Assembly (NCBI RefSeq): GCF_010389155.1
Contig: NC_057765.1
Location: forward strand, 9,176,001 to 9,240,000
DNA length: 64,000 bases
Direction of reading: 5' to 3'
Source: Erigeron canadensis
Taxonomy: Eukaryota > Streptophyta > Magnoliopsida > Asterales > Asteraceae
A program made the translations under genes and the position numbers. Position 1 is the first letter of the stretch. Every line of letters starts with the position of its first letter. Shown in pieces: positions 22,084 through 35,080 of this stretch. The notes below the pieces were generated by a model. It did no database searches, was not told where the DNA came from, and saw nothing but the letters and a program-made list of their open reading frames with translations.

Positions 22084-24086
22084 ACTGATTGTGTCGAAAA
22101 TTGGAATGTTTAGTCTCTGTGATGTTTTAATTAATGAAGAATAAGTTGGATGGATCTTTTGTAGTGAAAGTGGTATTTTGAGTGATGTGGGTTATTTCGT
22201 TGGGTTGGCTCTGTTTTGCTGATACTTTTGATGTAATGAAATCTATCTAATATCAATGTTGGTTTGCTGTTCGATTAAAATGTAGTACTCCGTAATTTTT
22301 TATATTGGTAAAAGTCGTATGTTTATTTTATATGCATCTGTGAAATGCGCCATCGATTTAGCCCTATCAAAGACCACAAAACTACTTCCTCCTCACGGTT
22401 CATAGGTCTGTTTAAAAGCCTCTTCAGGGTCCACACATCGAAATTCCCATAGTCATGTTTTATTGTGATGTCAAGCAGTCCTATCGAACTTCTACAATGT
22501 TGTGTAATGAAATACTTAATCGATAGCTGAGGCCTGAGGTAGTAGAAATATAAATATAAAAGTAGGAGTTTTAGAATTAACCAAAAGGGTCATTTTGCTA
22601 CCAGAAGGTCCAAGTGCAACAAGTGAACAAACCAAAATGATAGATGCGGCGCACTTTTTTTGTCGAGACTCCAATGAAATTTTGGTTTACAGTTGGTGCG
22701 GCGCATTTGTCCTGAGAGCATAAAAAGGAAATATTGAGGTGAAGTGCGGCGCACCACCTAATATAATCTCTGAAACTTTAATTATTTTGGATTATATGGT
22801 CTAGTGAATTTGCATTTTAAGGTCAAGCAATTTTAAGAAAAATAATTACTATAATCGTTAAATTTAAGAAGTTATCTCTAAATTATGAGAGAGCATCCTT
22901 TCATGTTATTTTTAACTTGATCCCAACCCTGGATTAAATCTAAGGGTTAAAATTCAAATATCATGTTTAAATTTTGACATTTAGATTTAATCCAAGGATT
23001 AAGATTTTTCTAACATAATTAGTCATGACGTCATGTTACCTCTCTCCTAAATTATAGGTATTTATATAAAAAAAAATTCAAAATGATGAAGACTTTTACA
23101 CGATTATTAGTAGAGAAACGTTAGAAAAAAATAAAATTTAGTGAAGAAATACCATTAGCCAATTCAATTATCTCAAGTGTTTCTGTTGACCACTTGACCC
23201 TAGCATTTATTTGTCATCTTCTAACCAAAATAATATATATCTTTTTTACAAAGTTTTTATCCATTTTTGTTGGTTTCATTGTAATTTTTTTTTTCTGAGG
23301 GTTTTTTCTTTCTTTATTGTACATCAACATTTTCTAACCGAGGTTTTTTCTTTCTTGTATATCTACCTTTTTTCTAACTGAGTTTTTTTCTTTCCTACAC
23401 ATCTACAATACATCAAAAATTTGTTATTCAAAAGATATAATTACAACTAAGGTATTTCTTGATTAAAAAAAAAACGTTTAAAGTATTTAAAATGAATTCT
23501 AATATTGAATTTCATTTTAAAATTTTTTGTTAGTTTTAGAAATTTATAACTTTTGAATTCATTTTATACCTCTTGCTGTATCACAACAAAAAATGAAAAA
23601 CTTAATTGTATCTATATTTGATAAAGCTAGAACTAAAATTAAAATAAACGAGAATTGTATGAACAAAATGGAATGTATGCAATAGAATTGGAATTATTAA
23701 GAAATATTAACCGGTTAATCTATCAATTTGTCTATAAAAAAATACATATATAGAAAGATTGTAAAAAACTAGATATATATCTATACGAACAAATAATGAA
23801 GTTAAATCTGGTATAATATCGTGGAGTTCAATTAATGATATCTGTCATATTTTGATTAGTTACTTTTATGTTTACTAAAATTGTTAGGTTATAAGGAGTT
23901 TATGGCCAGATAAGTATTTTTTTTTAAAGGTGGATACACTTTTAAAGTTGACAATCTACATAACATTCCTTGTTTATGCAGGCCGACATATTTCTCTATA
24001 TAACTAAGAGAGGATATTTTAGGATTAATGTAGCAGTCTTTTTCTTTTGACAAGTAAGCTTTTTTTTATGTGTTATTTTATTAATA
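22084..24086. other. Intergenic after sHSP copy 2; foldback element, no gene
   Basis: The first 200 bp hold the likely 3' UTR. The motif tgcggcgca occurs three times at 22646, 22697 and 22746, spaced about 50 bp apart, in otherwise AT-rich DNA. A palindromic element lies at about 22872-23060: arms contain 'ctggattaaatctaa' and its inverse 'ttagatttaatccaa', with outer ends 'aaattatgagagag' and 'ctctctcctaaatta'. No coding frame is credible. Confidence 0.6.
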
Positions 24087-24758
24087 ACTAGATTAAACCC
24101 GCACGTTGTACAGGGTTGACTAAAAACGTAACTTAAAGGTAACAAATAAATACATTTTTATTCATGATTTATGATAATATAAATAATTAGTTAGATTACA
24201 ACTGATGCAAATAATAAAATTATAATTTATGATTATATGATATATATCAAATATGTTAAAATATGACTAATGAAACATAAATATTTATAAATCATATGCA
24301 AAGATGACACCTAAAAATACATAATTTTTTTAGTTATATATAAAGAATTAAATTTAAATCATTACTAAAATTTAATATATCTTTAGGACAGATTTAAGAG
24401 AACTTATATGATAGCATTAATTTGATTCAAAATGATATAGGTTTGCAACCGACTTATTATATACTAATTTACTGATTCAATATTTGTGCAACTTATTATA
24501 TATTAATTTTGAAGGTTTATGATATGATGCAGCCGACTTCACGTGATAACAAATAACGGAAGAAGTTATTTTTAATAATTATAATGATGATTAAGATTAA
24601 TGATTAGGAATAATTTAAATGACATGGATATACATATGACACCTTAAAATTAGAAAATTAATGAAAAAATGACAACTCATAAAAAATCTTACATGTCATG
24701 TTCTTATAAATACCAACTAAGCAAAAACATATCATCTCTTAGTTAGATAGAGAGATAG
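24087..24758 (-). mobile_element. Helitron-like non-autonomous element
   Basis: On the minus strand the 3' end is a hairpin-like ccctgtacaacgtgcggg followed by tttaatctagt and T, a textbook CTAGT Helitron terminus. The other end (about 24668-24758) is shared with the element at 58323-59595: 'aaaaaatcttacat', 'ccaactaa', 'cttagttagatagagaga'. No coding capacity; a non-autonomous family with at least two members here. Confidence 0.65.
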
Positions 24759-25092
24759 AGAGATTTTCTCTTTTAACTTAAAAAATCTTAAAAATTAGCT
24801 ACCATAAAATCACAATTTGAATTGTCATCTAAAATTTAGGTAACAACATGGTCATATGTATTTTGAAGTTCCAATAGTAAAATGATTATACATAACCATC
24901 GGAAAAAAATTATGACCATAAGATTAGATTTGTTTTGAATTAAAAATTAGTAATATATTTAAATTTGTTACTAATTTTATTTATTCATTTATACTGGCAG
25001 AATAAAACTATAATTTTTAAATTCATTAAATTTTTGAATATATATATATATATTCTATTTGTGTTTTTTTTATTCATTTATATTATTAGTAT
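24759..25092. other. AT-rich spacer, no gene seen
   Basis: AT-rich DNA between the Helitron-like element and the copia element; no credible coding frame or repeat was recognised. Confidence 0.5.
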
Positions 25093-25289
25093 TGTTGTAA
25101 AACGAAAGAAACAGAACAATAAAGAAAATAAGAGAAGTAGAGACAATGGAGAAATCTCTTATTAACATCATCAATACATATGTTTATATAGATACAAAGG
25201 AAGAGTCTTCTCTAAGAAACAAATCTCTAAATACAATACAAATATCTAGTTACCATATATGGACATCCATCTAATATTTATTCATAATA
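25093..25289 (-). repeat. 3' LTR of the copia element
   Basis: Pairs with 30209-30404. Differences are few (for example aaaataag / aagacaag and ctctaag / ctccaaa), so the two LTRs diverged little although pol is heavily decayed. That contrast suggests that the element was already defective when it inserted. Confidence 0.9.
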
Positions 25290-25317
25290 CTCCCCCTTGG
25301 ATGTCTATCGACTAAAG

Positions 25318-25500
25318 ACATTATGCCCCGTTAAAACCTTACTAGATAAAACCCAATGGAACAAAATTCTAGTGAAGGGAAAAGAGTACATAATTCTTTT
25401 GATACGCTTGGGGATGTTGCCTCATTAAAAACCTTGACAGGAAAACCCAGTGGGACAAAGCCTTGCTCAAGGGAAAAAGAGTGCAACGCGTATCTTCTCC
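25318..25500. repeat. Two-copy imperfect repeat next to the 3' LTR
   Basis: ccccgttaaaaccttactag, continuing 'ggaacaaaattctagtgaag' and 'ggaaaagagtac', is repeated as 'cctcattaaaaaccttgaca', 'gggacaaagccttgctcaag' and 'ggaaaaagagtgc' about 85 bp later. It belongs to the untranslated 3' part of the copia element. Confidence 0.7.
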
Positions 25501-26049
25501 CCCTCATGATCACATCGCTTAAAAATTATCATTATTACCAAATGTTTTCAATGCTTGACATATGAAGTATCTTAACAATATAAATTTAATTGCTTCTCGT
25601 ACAAATGAAATCCTCAAATATTATTCTCTTCACATATATTCACATACCATGTTTGAGGATTAGTAATACATCATGCATCTCATTTAAGTACATCCTCGTA
25701 CTTCACAAGTTACACCTTGCCAATAAACTCAATGTAAATGATGTATGATCCATGTTTGAACTGCGAGAATAATTAGTGTTTCAATGACACTTCTAAACCA
25801 ATAATGTGATCATTATCTAAAAAGTCATAAAAGGGGCATTTTAAGCATCATGTGAGCGTCATTCATTATCAATATCAAGTATATTTATTATTTTTCTCGT
25901 ATTTGTCATGATGCACATTGATTCATTCTTAAGATATTAAAATTCATAAATCAAGACAAACCTTGTCTTTCATCTCCCATTCATTCATTCAATCACCATT
26001 GGACACTCCATCAGAGTTCCATCAAAATTGCATGAAATTTATATCATAT

Positions 26050-27500
26050 CCAAATCCCTTTTTCTTTATAAATTTCAACCATAATAATTTCATCGACAAA
26101 CAATATTCTCGAGAATTTTCCACACGCGTTTCAATCATTTTTAATCACGAGACATGCTTCATGCATTTTATATCCCTCATGGAATCTCAATATCAAATGA
26201 GCTCTAATTTTATATTCTAGATGTGAATCAATACTTTCTTATTTTTGCTAGACTTTTAATTTAGTTGCTTCCACCATATAATTTCTGCACTTTCAAGTGC
26301 TTGGACTCTATGTCCCAAACTACTAGTGTCTTTTCATCTTGGCCAATCATTCAAACATATCAATTTATGTGCATGCATGCTTTCAAGATCCTCACCATTA
26401 TACATACTCTTAGCGCTATCATATTCAATTAATCTCGACGTCGTTTTTATTTATACTTCGATTCCACTATTCTCTAGACATGATACACTCATTGAGATCT
26501 CATTATTTCCGGGTACCCGGGGTTTATCAAAAACCTCCATGTCTAGTTTCTCATCATCAATCTCTTTTGGGGACTTTGTCCTCGACTTTAACCATCTAAA
26601 TTTTATGCTCCTTTTATTTCGAGGCTTTATTTTGGAATCGACTTTTCTATCACTCATTATCAATCGGAGCATAAGCAGCTTTTTGGTCAGTTAACATTGC
26701 TGGAAATTACTAAATATTATGAATGAATTATCCCACAAATTTTAAGCTTATATTCATTGGTGTGAGGATCTTTGATAATTCATTCTTATTTCATTAGCTG
26801 CTTTCCACTTTCCCTAATGTTGGGAACATCTCCCCCTATTGTTGGGAAAACTAAATTATGTCAACGAAAAACTTAAGCCATAAACAAATATTACAATGAT
26901 GGCTTTATTGAATACGTACACCTCTTTCATGTTTCAACTCATACCCAAAATAGACATACTAATGTCTAGTGTAATCAGACCGTTTCGTACTGAATCAAAG
27001 CATGAGCCTAAACATTTCTAAGGCACGTCTATTTTCCCAACATCATTTCCAACATTCATTAAAGTCTCATCTTTGTGCATTGTAGTGGAGCAACTTAATC
27101 ATATATTGCACATTCAAAACTCTTATGAGAAATGTGGTTTCTGACCATAAACCAATTTCAATGGGGAGGAACACTATTGGCATGATGCGAGTTCATATTA
27201 TTGCATGTTACATAACATGGCCCCATATCACATTCATTTTGCTCTAAATAATCATTATCAATTTAATCATTATTGCCAATACAATATGGAACATGCTCTC
27301 AATTTTACAAGATGAGCAATTAATTACGCAAACATCATGTTGCGACTTTGATGACCCATTTAGACGATGCATCGATTTTAAAACACTAAATGGTCAACAT
27401 GGACGATGTATAGGCCTACTTACATCTCCTTTGCATATGTTCCAACAATTCAAAAGGATACAATCCTTATCTTACTTGGCATATACTTTCTTATAGAGCA
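26050..27500 (-). pseudogene. Copia pol remnant: integrase to reverse transcriptase
   Basis: Minus-strand translation in shifting frames gives, from high to low coordinates, copia pol pieces in the right order. The integrase start is KGDVSRPIHRPC (about 27420) with IDASSKWVIKVA (about 27350). Then come PLKLVYGQKPHF (about 27150), the FPTLG block (about 26830) and the linker KPRVPGNNEISMS (26500). RT-side pieces are LNDWPR (about 26340) and HEGYKMHEAC (about 26160). Family proteins carry 'GPIHPPCGPF', 'PLQLVFGxEPN', 'FPTLGG', 'NDWPKWKDA' and 'PEGFKMPEA' at these places. Many stops and frameshifts; no function. Plus-strand frames here are antisense shadows. Confidence 0.8.
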
Positions 27501-29460
27501 ATAAGGTACAATCCAAATAATCAATTGAAGAACCTTGTTGTTCTTTTACATATTTCGCATCATCATTGGCCCGGGATGGTCCAACCAGTCATGCCAATTA
27601 ATCATGATTCATAAACTATTAGTTTATAACCTCATCTGCTTCAAATGCACTGAATACTTTTATAATTTTGTTTCTCATGACAAATTTATATGAACTCTTC
27701 TAGAACTTTTAGATCATTAAGTATATTCAACTATAACATTATGTTGCCTTTAGCCATAAACTGTGTATCCGATTCAAGTAGCACATAGTCCAGCATACTA
27801 CACATACTTAACATGGAGAAAACATTTCAAACAATAGCGTATAATCTATCTTGGTAAATCTATACATATCAATACTCGTAATTAAATTATACGAGTATCT
27901 TTACTTAATTTGATTCGTGGTCATAATCCATAGATAGTAATTTAATTCTATCAAGTGCACACATATTTTCTCTATATAAACTTTAGCAAATTTATAAGCA
28001 ATATTCTTAAAACCTCTCCCTTTTATAGCTATCATTCGATGTATCAATTTACGAGGATTATATTAAAACATATCCAGTACCGTTTAGGTTAGCTTAAAAC
28101 TCAGCTAGCCATAATACAGATATCCATTTTCAACGTATAACTTGTACTCTTAAATTTGAATACAATACTTAACATCAAGTCCATTAGTATGCAAAAATAT
28201 AATTTATCTTATTGATTATCAATTGAAACTGAACTCATATAAATCACAACTAAAGCATTAGCGTGCCTATGTATCAGAAACTTTTTAAGAAAATTATTAC
28301 AAGACGCATGCATATCTTGAAGATTTAAGGTCATGTTAATGTCGTTCGATTTAACAGACAATTAGTGGCTTCACATAATACTTAAATTCCAAAACATAAG
28401 ATTCTCACATACGGAATACAACCAAAGATAAATAAACTATAATAAATGTATTCAACAATATATTTTATATACATACATACGCTACTTAATCTTTCTAATT
28501 GAACATATTGGTCTATAATAGCAACTCACGTCGTCAAAAATTTGACATATTTAACTTACGCTAACCTTTTCAACCATTTAGACTTATCATGTATAAATTT
28601 TATACCATTATACATCAATCTCAGATAAAAATAGAAACTAATTAACAATATATGGGCTACATATATATACTAAACCTAGAATATGAACAATTAATGGTCA
28701 CAAAATATACTAAACTTAATTTGCATTGTAAACATAATCAATATAAGTTCACGTATAATATATGTAGATTTTTAGTTTCGTGATCACACTTTTATTCCAT
28801 CAAATATAATTGATTGATAATTAACTTAGAAAATATACTTGGATATATTATGTTCGTCCAAGAACAATAATAATATAAATCTTCCATGCAACTCTGACAT
28901 TAACATCAAATTTAGTCATACTCATCTTTACAAAACTTTGTTATAATAAAAGTTATAATTAATCTAGTAGTCTATATTCATATATTTCAATCCATGTAAC
29001 ACAACAATAATGATTCATTGCACTTAAGTTTTATATTATAAATTAAGACATAATAAAATCGTGCATATATCAGTATAAATAAAAAAATTCAGATAAAAAA
29101 AACAAAATAGTTTACCTCAATCTAGTTTAAAATCAAAAGCTTATATCGAATCATGGAATAATTAAATATATAGAAGATGTAGATCATACCTCAAAGTTTA
29201 TTGGTCATAGATTTACCTCAAGAGTTTAGTTACCGAAAACTTGCCAAAAACAAAACTTGATCATGTCGTTAAGTGACAGCAACTCCACACTTTGTCTCAA
29301 TTGCTTTCTAAACTACCTAAAATCAAATCAAACTGCTCCCTATCTTGAAGATATGTATGCCCATATATATTTGGTATATATAATTTTTTTTTCTTTAACT
29401 ATAAATCTCACCAAGAAAATCATCAAGAACATCTTAATCTTAGTTATTAAAATTGAAAGC

Positions 29461-29462
<2 letters not shown>

Positions 29463-29512
<50 letters not shown>
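29463..29512. repeat. (AAT)n microsatellite
   Basis: About 16 uninterrupted AAT/ATA units within the copia element. It is a likely polymorphic marker site. Confidence 0.95.
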
Positions 29513-30208
29513 GATATCCACCAACATAAATCTTAAATTTTAAACATGGATGAGTAACTATATTTATTAATACATGACGGCTGATTAAATGATAACAAAA
29601 TTATTTTAAATATATCACTTTGACTATATATTAAATAAAGAATATAACAATTAAAGTATGCCGGAAAAAAAAAATGATCTCAAAATCAATTATTCATAGC
29701 AAACTCAAATCGGTTGAAGTACAGAATAAAGAAAATTCCAAGGATTTAAAGCACCTGATTAATTAACCAATCAAGTGTGAACCGGATGAAGATATGTTAC
29801 CATTGTGAAAGTTTTTTATTTTATTTGTGACTATAAAATAAATAGAGTATACACAATTGCCTCAAAATTTTTAATAACCCGTCTGGTCATTCACAAAAAA
29901 AATATATATATGTAAATAAAAAAATAAAATATAAATAACAAAACTTTGTTGAAAAACGAGCAACCATAATTATGCTATCAAAGATGTTAATAAACTATGG
30001 ATATATATTAACTATGATATGATGATTTCAAAAATTAACAATTAAACTTTCAATCCTATGGTATTGAAAACTTTTGTACCTCAAATTTTAGTATTGGAGC
30101 AACGACCAACAAGAAGATCAAAAAGTTGACTCGATGTAAAAGATAGTACCTCAGAAGTTTGTTCGGCCAAAATTTTAATTTTAGAGTTAGAGACTCGTGC
30201 TGATAACG

Positions 30209-30404
30209 TGTTGTAAAACGAAAGAAACAGAACAATAAAGAAGACAAGAGAAGTAGAGACAATAGAGAAATCTCTTATTAACATCACTAATACATATGTT
30301 TATATAGATACAAAGAAGAGTCTTCTCCAAAAAACAAATCTCTAAATACAATACAAATATTTAGTTACCATATATGGACATCCATCTAATATTTATTCAT
30401 AATA
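30209..30404 (-). repeat. 5' LTR of the copia element
   Basis: Pairs with 25093-25289. On the minus strand it starts tattatgaataaatatta and ends ttttacaaca, followed by the cgttatcagcacga signature at 30195-30208. Confidence 0.9.
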
Positions 30405-30413
30405 ATAATAACA

Positions 30414-30416
<3 letters not shown>

Positions 30417-30459
<43 letters not shown>
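30417..30459. repeat. (ATT)n microsatellite
   Basis: About 14 ATT units lie directly between the copia LTR and the long-TIR element. A matching (ATT)n tract flanks the other end of that element at 35566-35618. Confidence 0.95.
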
Positions 30460-30919
30460 GAGTAAATTACACTTTTCGTCCCTGAAGTTGGCATGTTTTT
30501 CACTTTTGATCCCTAAAGTGAAAAAATTACAATTTTGACCTTAAACTTGGCCAATTTTTTCAATAATCGTCTCTTGACCATACGGTGTTAAAAATTGGCC
30601 GTTAACGAGCGTTCGTGCCAAACACGTGAGGATAGTAATATCATTTCTCCTTTAAAAAAACATTTACTTATATAATATACATACATATAAACATATATAC
30701 AGTACGACCTTGATGCTGCTTTGTGGTCCACACACACAAACACCTTTGATAGATACATACATACATACACAATCTACAATCTATTCACAGACACAACCAT
30801 ATGCACCATACATCCTGATTTAAAAGATGAAGAAATAGAAGCATAAATGAAACAGCAGAAATTAGCAAAATTATACATAATCATCAACACCCACGTATAA
30901 ATATATATATATATATATA

Positions 30920-30975
30920 TATAGGCAGTAACCCTTAGGAACCTAAAAAAAGGCAGTAACCCTTAGGAACCCTTT
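30920..30975. repeat. Short tandem duplication
   Basis: ggcagtaacccttaggaacc occurs twice, about 32 bp apart, after a (TA)n tract. A loosely inverted partner (gttcttgccttttaaaaggttc, with splits) is near 34742, so it may be the end of a further nested element. Confidence 0.5.
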
Positions 30976-31659
30976 TTCCATCAACATAGTTAAGGCTAGT
31001 GTAGTCATTTGCTAATTACCCATTAATTTATTTGAAAATTAATTAAATTTCATAAACCCATAAGTTTCCCCTGCAGTTTCGTATTGATAGATAATAAGCC
31101 CATAATCCCCTCTCAAACAAGCCTCGTTCCTATTTCATCATTCTTGTGTTTATATTTCTCACATAATACAGTGGATTTGTGTTTAACAAATAAATCTAAC
31201 ATTGATAAAACTTACAATTCAATTATTTTGGATTCTGGAAGTTATATTTTCCCCAACGCTGATCATGATCCTATTTTACAATTCGATTATTTGATATTGG
31301 TAATGATTGTATTAAGTTTTTACTCTAAGTAAATTAAAAAAAAGTATTCAATTCATAATCATCAAATTTGTCCCGAACACATTGTTACAACGGTTTAATG
31401 AATTTATCCTCATGGATGTGATAGTCATTTAAGGATTTTTTTGTACATCATATATCAACACAGAGAGTATTAGTTAGATGCGTATGTATTTTATATTTGA
31501 CTGAAGTTGCATTGTTACAATCTTTAATGAATTTATCAGCATGAATGTTATTGTATTTCTAGGATACTTTTTACTTCATATATCAACACAATAAGTATTC
31601 GATAGATCGTGTATATGTGATTTTCTGTATGTGTGTTTGGACATGTATTTTGTATATGA

Positions 31660-31848
31660 TTTCAGTGTTGCAAAAAAAGACGTGTCGTGTGATAATGAAA
31701 ATGGCGTCTTAAAGTTCAAGACGAGCACGAACAACACAAATGTCCAGACAAACTTGCAAAGCGACTTGCTGAAAAAGATGCAAAACAGGCAAAAAATTGC
31801 GAAGGCAAATAAGGATTCTTCCATGATTGAACACCAACCTGATAGAAG
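31660..31848 (+). other. Exon-like open segment, unrecognised
   Basis: An open frame (VAKKDVSCDNENGVLKF, then LKKMQNRQKIAKANKDSS) is preceded by a pyrimidine-poor but AG-ending tract and followed by gtgagt, so it could be one exon of a captured gene. It is lysine- and asparagine-rich. I do not recognise a family, and the other frames also show charged peptides, so this may be chance. Confidence 0.25.
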
Positions 31849-32799
31849 TGAGTAAACAGTTTTGGCATTTTTTACATTTTCGTTTTTTTGTTTTTGTTTT
31901 TAATCATTATTTACATTGTCAATTACTTACATATAATTTTAAGACTATTTTTCTTCCCGGTTTTTGTTTACATACTGGTAATTCATTTAAGTTTTAACCA
32001 TTATTTACATTGTCGTATTCGTTTGGTACATTAGTTCAGAAACATTATTTTGTGGTCAATGTGTGTTTACATATTCTTATTTCATATCCTTTTACCAAAT
32101 ATGGTTGGCTTACACATAGGAACAACTTAACTGCATACTTGTGCACAAACAAAATCTGTATTCATATATAGTTTGCATGCATAAACTCATCATATCCATC
32201 CACATACACTGTCATATGATTATAAGTCAAAAGTATATCTATGCGAGTCAATAAAACTATTAAATACTTACCATCATATATATGCTCACCATACGATTTC
32301 CACACCAGTATTTTAAGACATATGCTCATAACCTCACTGATCACTTATGATCACATATATACACATCTGAGTTGTATACATATGCTACACCGGATTATAT
32401 ATGCTCAACATATGCATACCTATGCGCCTCATGCTTAGGCATACAAGAAATCCATAGCTGTGATCATAACCTAAGTGCACACATGTACTTAGGGAATAAG
32501 TTACGTATTAGAAGCATACACATGCACATCAATCTTACTCATTCCTGAAATGCATAGAAATACTCATAACTTAATTGAACAAACGTCCTCAGCAACAAAA
32601 AAATCTTGTCAGTTACCTGTATTAGTGACACATATACTACACCAGCACATGGTTGACAACAGAAATTCCCATTTTCGAAAACAGGAAACAAAGGCAAGCA
32701 TAAATCTTTAACCGGTCCAAAAACATGGTGTCCATAAGTTTAAACATGAATGTCTAATCCCATAACCCAAACATAGTACTAAGCATTGCAAAATAAAAC

Positions 32800-33905
32800 T
32801 TAGGTACTGCATCGCAATCGATAAAGACTTAGGTGAAGTCCTGATTCTAAGACCGGGAAATATTTGCTTTCCAATTTGTTCCGCATTGGAGTCTGAACCT
32901 GAACTTCCTTCTTATTCCTTTCTTTTGTTTTTCCCGACCTTCTTTGCAATAACCTCAATTTTGATCTTGTTTGGTGCTTTGCTAGAACCTTCGTTTTCCA
33001 TCTTATGGTTTTTTTTACCACTAACACTTGCAGGATCACTTGTTTTGCTTATCTTGGTTAATTGCTTGCTATCTACATAATCCACAACTGCAAACGCATA
33101 TTAAAAAGCACAAGTAATCATTAAACATGCACACATGATCTTTAGACTTTCCAATTGTAAGCATATGTAATCAACTTGATCACTAATAATCGTGTATCAA
33201 ACTTTTACTAGTTTTACATCCAGTTATTTAAAAAAATAGTACTTGCACACAACTGTTACCCCGATCACATAAAACCATCTTAATCAGTGCCAAATATGTA
33301 ATCATGTACCAAATTTCCTATATTCACATGTAATCATTATTTTGAAAAAACTATTCCCGCCATATTACCCTTTACAAGCACATGTGATCAACTTGATCAC
33401 ACTTAATACATGTTCACATATGTGATCATTTATCACCCTTAATATAGACACATGTGATCATCATGTTAAAAACATGTTTTTGCCCATGTATTTTACCCTA
33501 TACAATCACAAGTAATCACTTTGATCACGTCTAATCATTGTTCATACATGTAATCATCATGTACAAAAAATGTTCTTGCCTATGTATATTACCCTATACA
33601 AGCATAAGTAATTACTTTGGTCACAAGTAATATAAACCCATGTGATTATCATGTAAAAAAAAAATGTTCTTGCCCATGTATTTTACCCTATACAATCACA
33701 AGTAATCACTTTGATCACATCTAATCATTGTTCACACATGTAATCATGTGTATCCCATTATGTACAAAATAGTAATTGCCATATATTAAAACCGTAATAC
33801 TTTTAAAGTTATACCTCGGCGTGTTTGTCGGTCATTCCTTGTTACTCGAGCATCATCATCCTCGTCTGCGAAGTCATTTGTAAGATGCATATGTAGTCAT
33901 CACCG
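32800..33905 (-). pseudogene. Captured gene fragment, two exon-like pieces (ULP1-like region possible)
   Basis: On the minus strand, an acidic piece (TNDFADEDDDARVTRNDRQT, about 33905-33820) ends at a good donor, gaggtataac. About 730 bp later an acceptor (ttgcag, about 33087) begins VDYVDSKQLTKISKTSDPAS, then KMENEGSSKAPNKIKIEV and, after a frame change, LRIRTSPKSLSIAMQYL (to about 32805). The last phrase resembles a segment found before ULP1-type protease or DUF1985 regions in proteins carried by plant Mutator-like elements. That link rests on memory of the style of those proteins and is weak. Frame changes indicate a non-functional fragment. Confidence 0.35.
33100..33790. repeat. About 95-bp tandem repeat rich in GTGATCA/TAATCA words
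   Basis: The phrase ttgcccatgtattttaccct recurs at 33479, 33575 (variant) and 33670. An older, less regular copy lies near 33356. Each unit continues with atacaatcacaagtaatcac and 'catgtaatcatcatgtac'. The tract sits in the putative intron of the captured gene fragment. The Sau3A-like gatca words recur every 20-30 bp. Confidence 0.8.
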
Positions 33906-34869
33906 ATTACAGTTGTTTTGTCCCTGTTACTTCTTCTCACTTAAAGATCATTTATATGATATCAGAATATGAAAAAAAAATTAACAAGTTATCACAAGTG
34001 ATTGCTTCCTGGAAAAACAACTATATTTGCAATTAAAATTAGTTGTTAAACTAACAAATTTTCTTATTAAATAATTACATTTAATGGACCCAAAAACACA
34101 TCTTGCAAACAATAGAAATCACATAATGAACATTACAAGTACTCATATGTGTTCACCATCCGAACAAAATAACAGTATCATAACAACTTTTATACAATTT
34201 TTTAACAGTAAATAAAAAAAATGGACCCAAAAACACATCTTAAAGCAGGAAATAATATTACACATTTACCAGAGTCCATTGTCCTGCTTACAAATGCTAC
34301 CAACCCCTAGCCGCGTTTTCCGATTAATCGAACCCGCTTTTGAAATTACTAATAAAAAAACTTTTTTGTAATCACCCTATTTATAATTACTGAACAACGC
34401 TCATCAACTCCTTTTATTTGCTGATCACAACTGAATATTTAGTAGTTTTTATTTGATTTTTTTAGGGTATTTTCTGAATTTTTTTGGGGTTGATCAATCG
34501 GTTTTTGGGATTTGACAAGTAGTGCATGTGAGAGAAAAATGGGATATGATTTTGTTTCGTTGAATGTTCTTTTTTATTAAAAAAAATCTAACTATATTCC
34601 GAAAAGTTAAATGCCACAAATACCCCTGATCATATGTTCCGGCCGTTTTTGGGTTTTAGTTATTTACAATTATGCCACATTATATTAAAACCGTTGATCA
34701 CAACTATTAAATGGCTAGGATTTAATTTTAAGATTTCTAAAGTTCTTGCCTTTTAAAAGGTTCTTAGAATAACCTTTTCATATATATATATATATATTAA
34801 AACAAAGGGATCGGATATATAAGATTAGGGATCGAAGAAATCCATAAAAAAAAAATATCATTTCAGAAA

Positions 34870-35080
34870 ACCCACATCAAACCTGAATAGTTGGATCTAC
34901 TGGCGGCGGGATCTATACTAGTGTGGGCGACGGGATCTATACTAGTAGTCGCTGCCACCTTAAAACCGACGACCACCACCCTTATCCCTCTGTGTCATCT
35001 GCCGGCCACCACCCTAACCATATTAGCAGTCATCACCACCGCCGCCTTGTATACTTGTGAATAGAAAATATCGTTTTCTT
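34870..35080. other. GC-rich island inside the long-TIR element
   Basis: In AT-rich surroundings, this stretch is rich in ggcggcggg, 'gccaccacc' and 'ccaccgccgcc' words, and contains a direct repeat of cgggatctatactagt. Similar islands occur in the two other long-TIR elements (40340-40440 and 60790-61230). No clear coding frame crosses it. Confidence 0.65.

Larger units (their letters stand above)
25093..30404 (-). mobile_element. Decayed Ty1/copia LTR retrotransposon, minus strand
   Basis: Near-identical terminal repeats of about 197 bp lie at 25093-25289 and 30209-30404. On the minus strand the element reads 5' LTR (ending ...cgttttacaaca), then cgttatcagcacgagtctc, a sequence that commonly follows the 5' LTR in one group of plant copia elements. 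The decayed pol follows, then a polypurine tract (aagggggag, 25290-25298) directly before the 3' LTR. Integrase and RT remnants sit in copia order (integrase before RT). Flanks are (ATT)n-like microsatellite, so the 5-bp target duplication cannot be confirmed. No frame is intact. Confidence 0.9.

Noticed and set aside
25963..26694. Plus-strand frames of 85 and 122 codons
   Set aside because: The minus strand over the same bases reads as decayed copia pol, so these are antisense shadows.
33100..33790. CRISPR-like array
   Set aside because: The repeats are contiguous long units without unique spacers, in a eukaryotic context.
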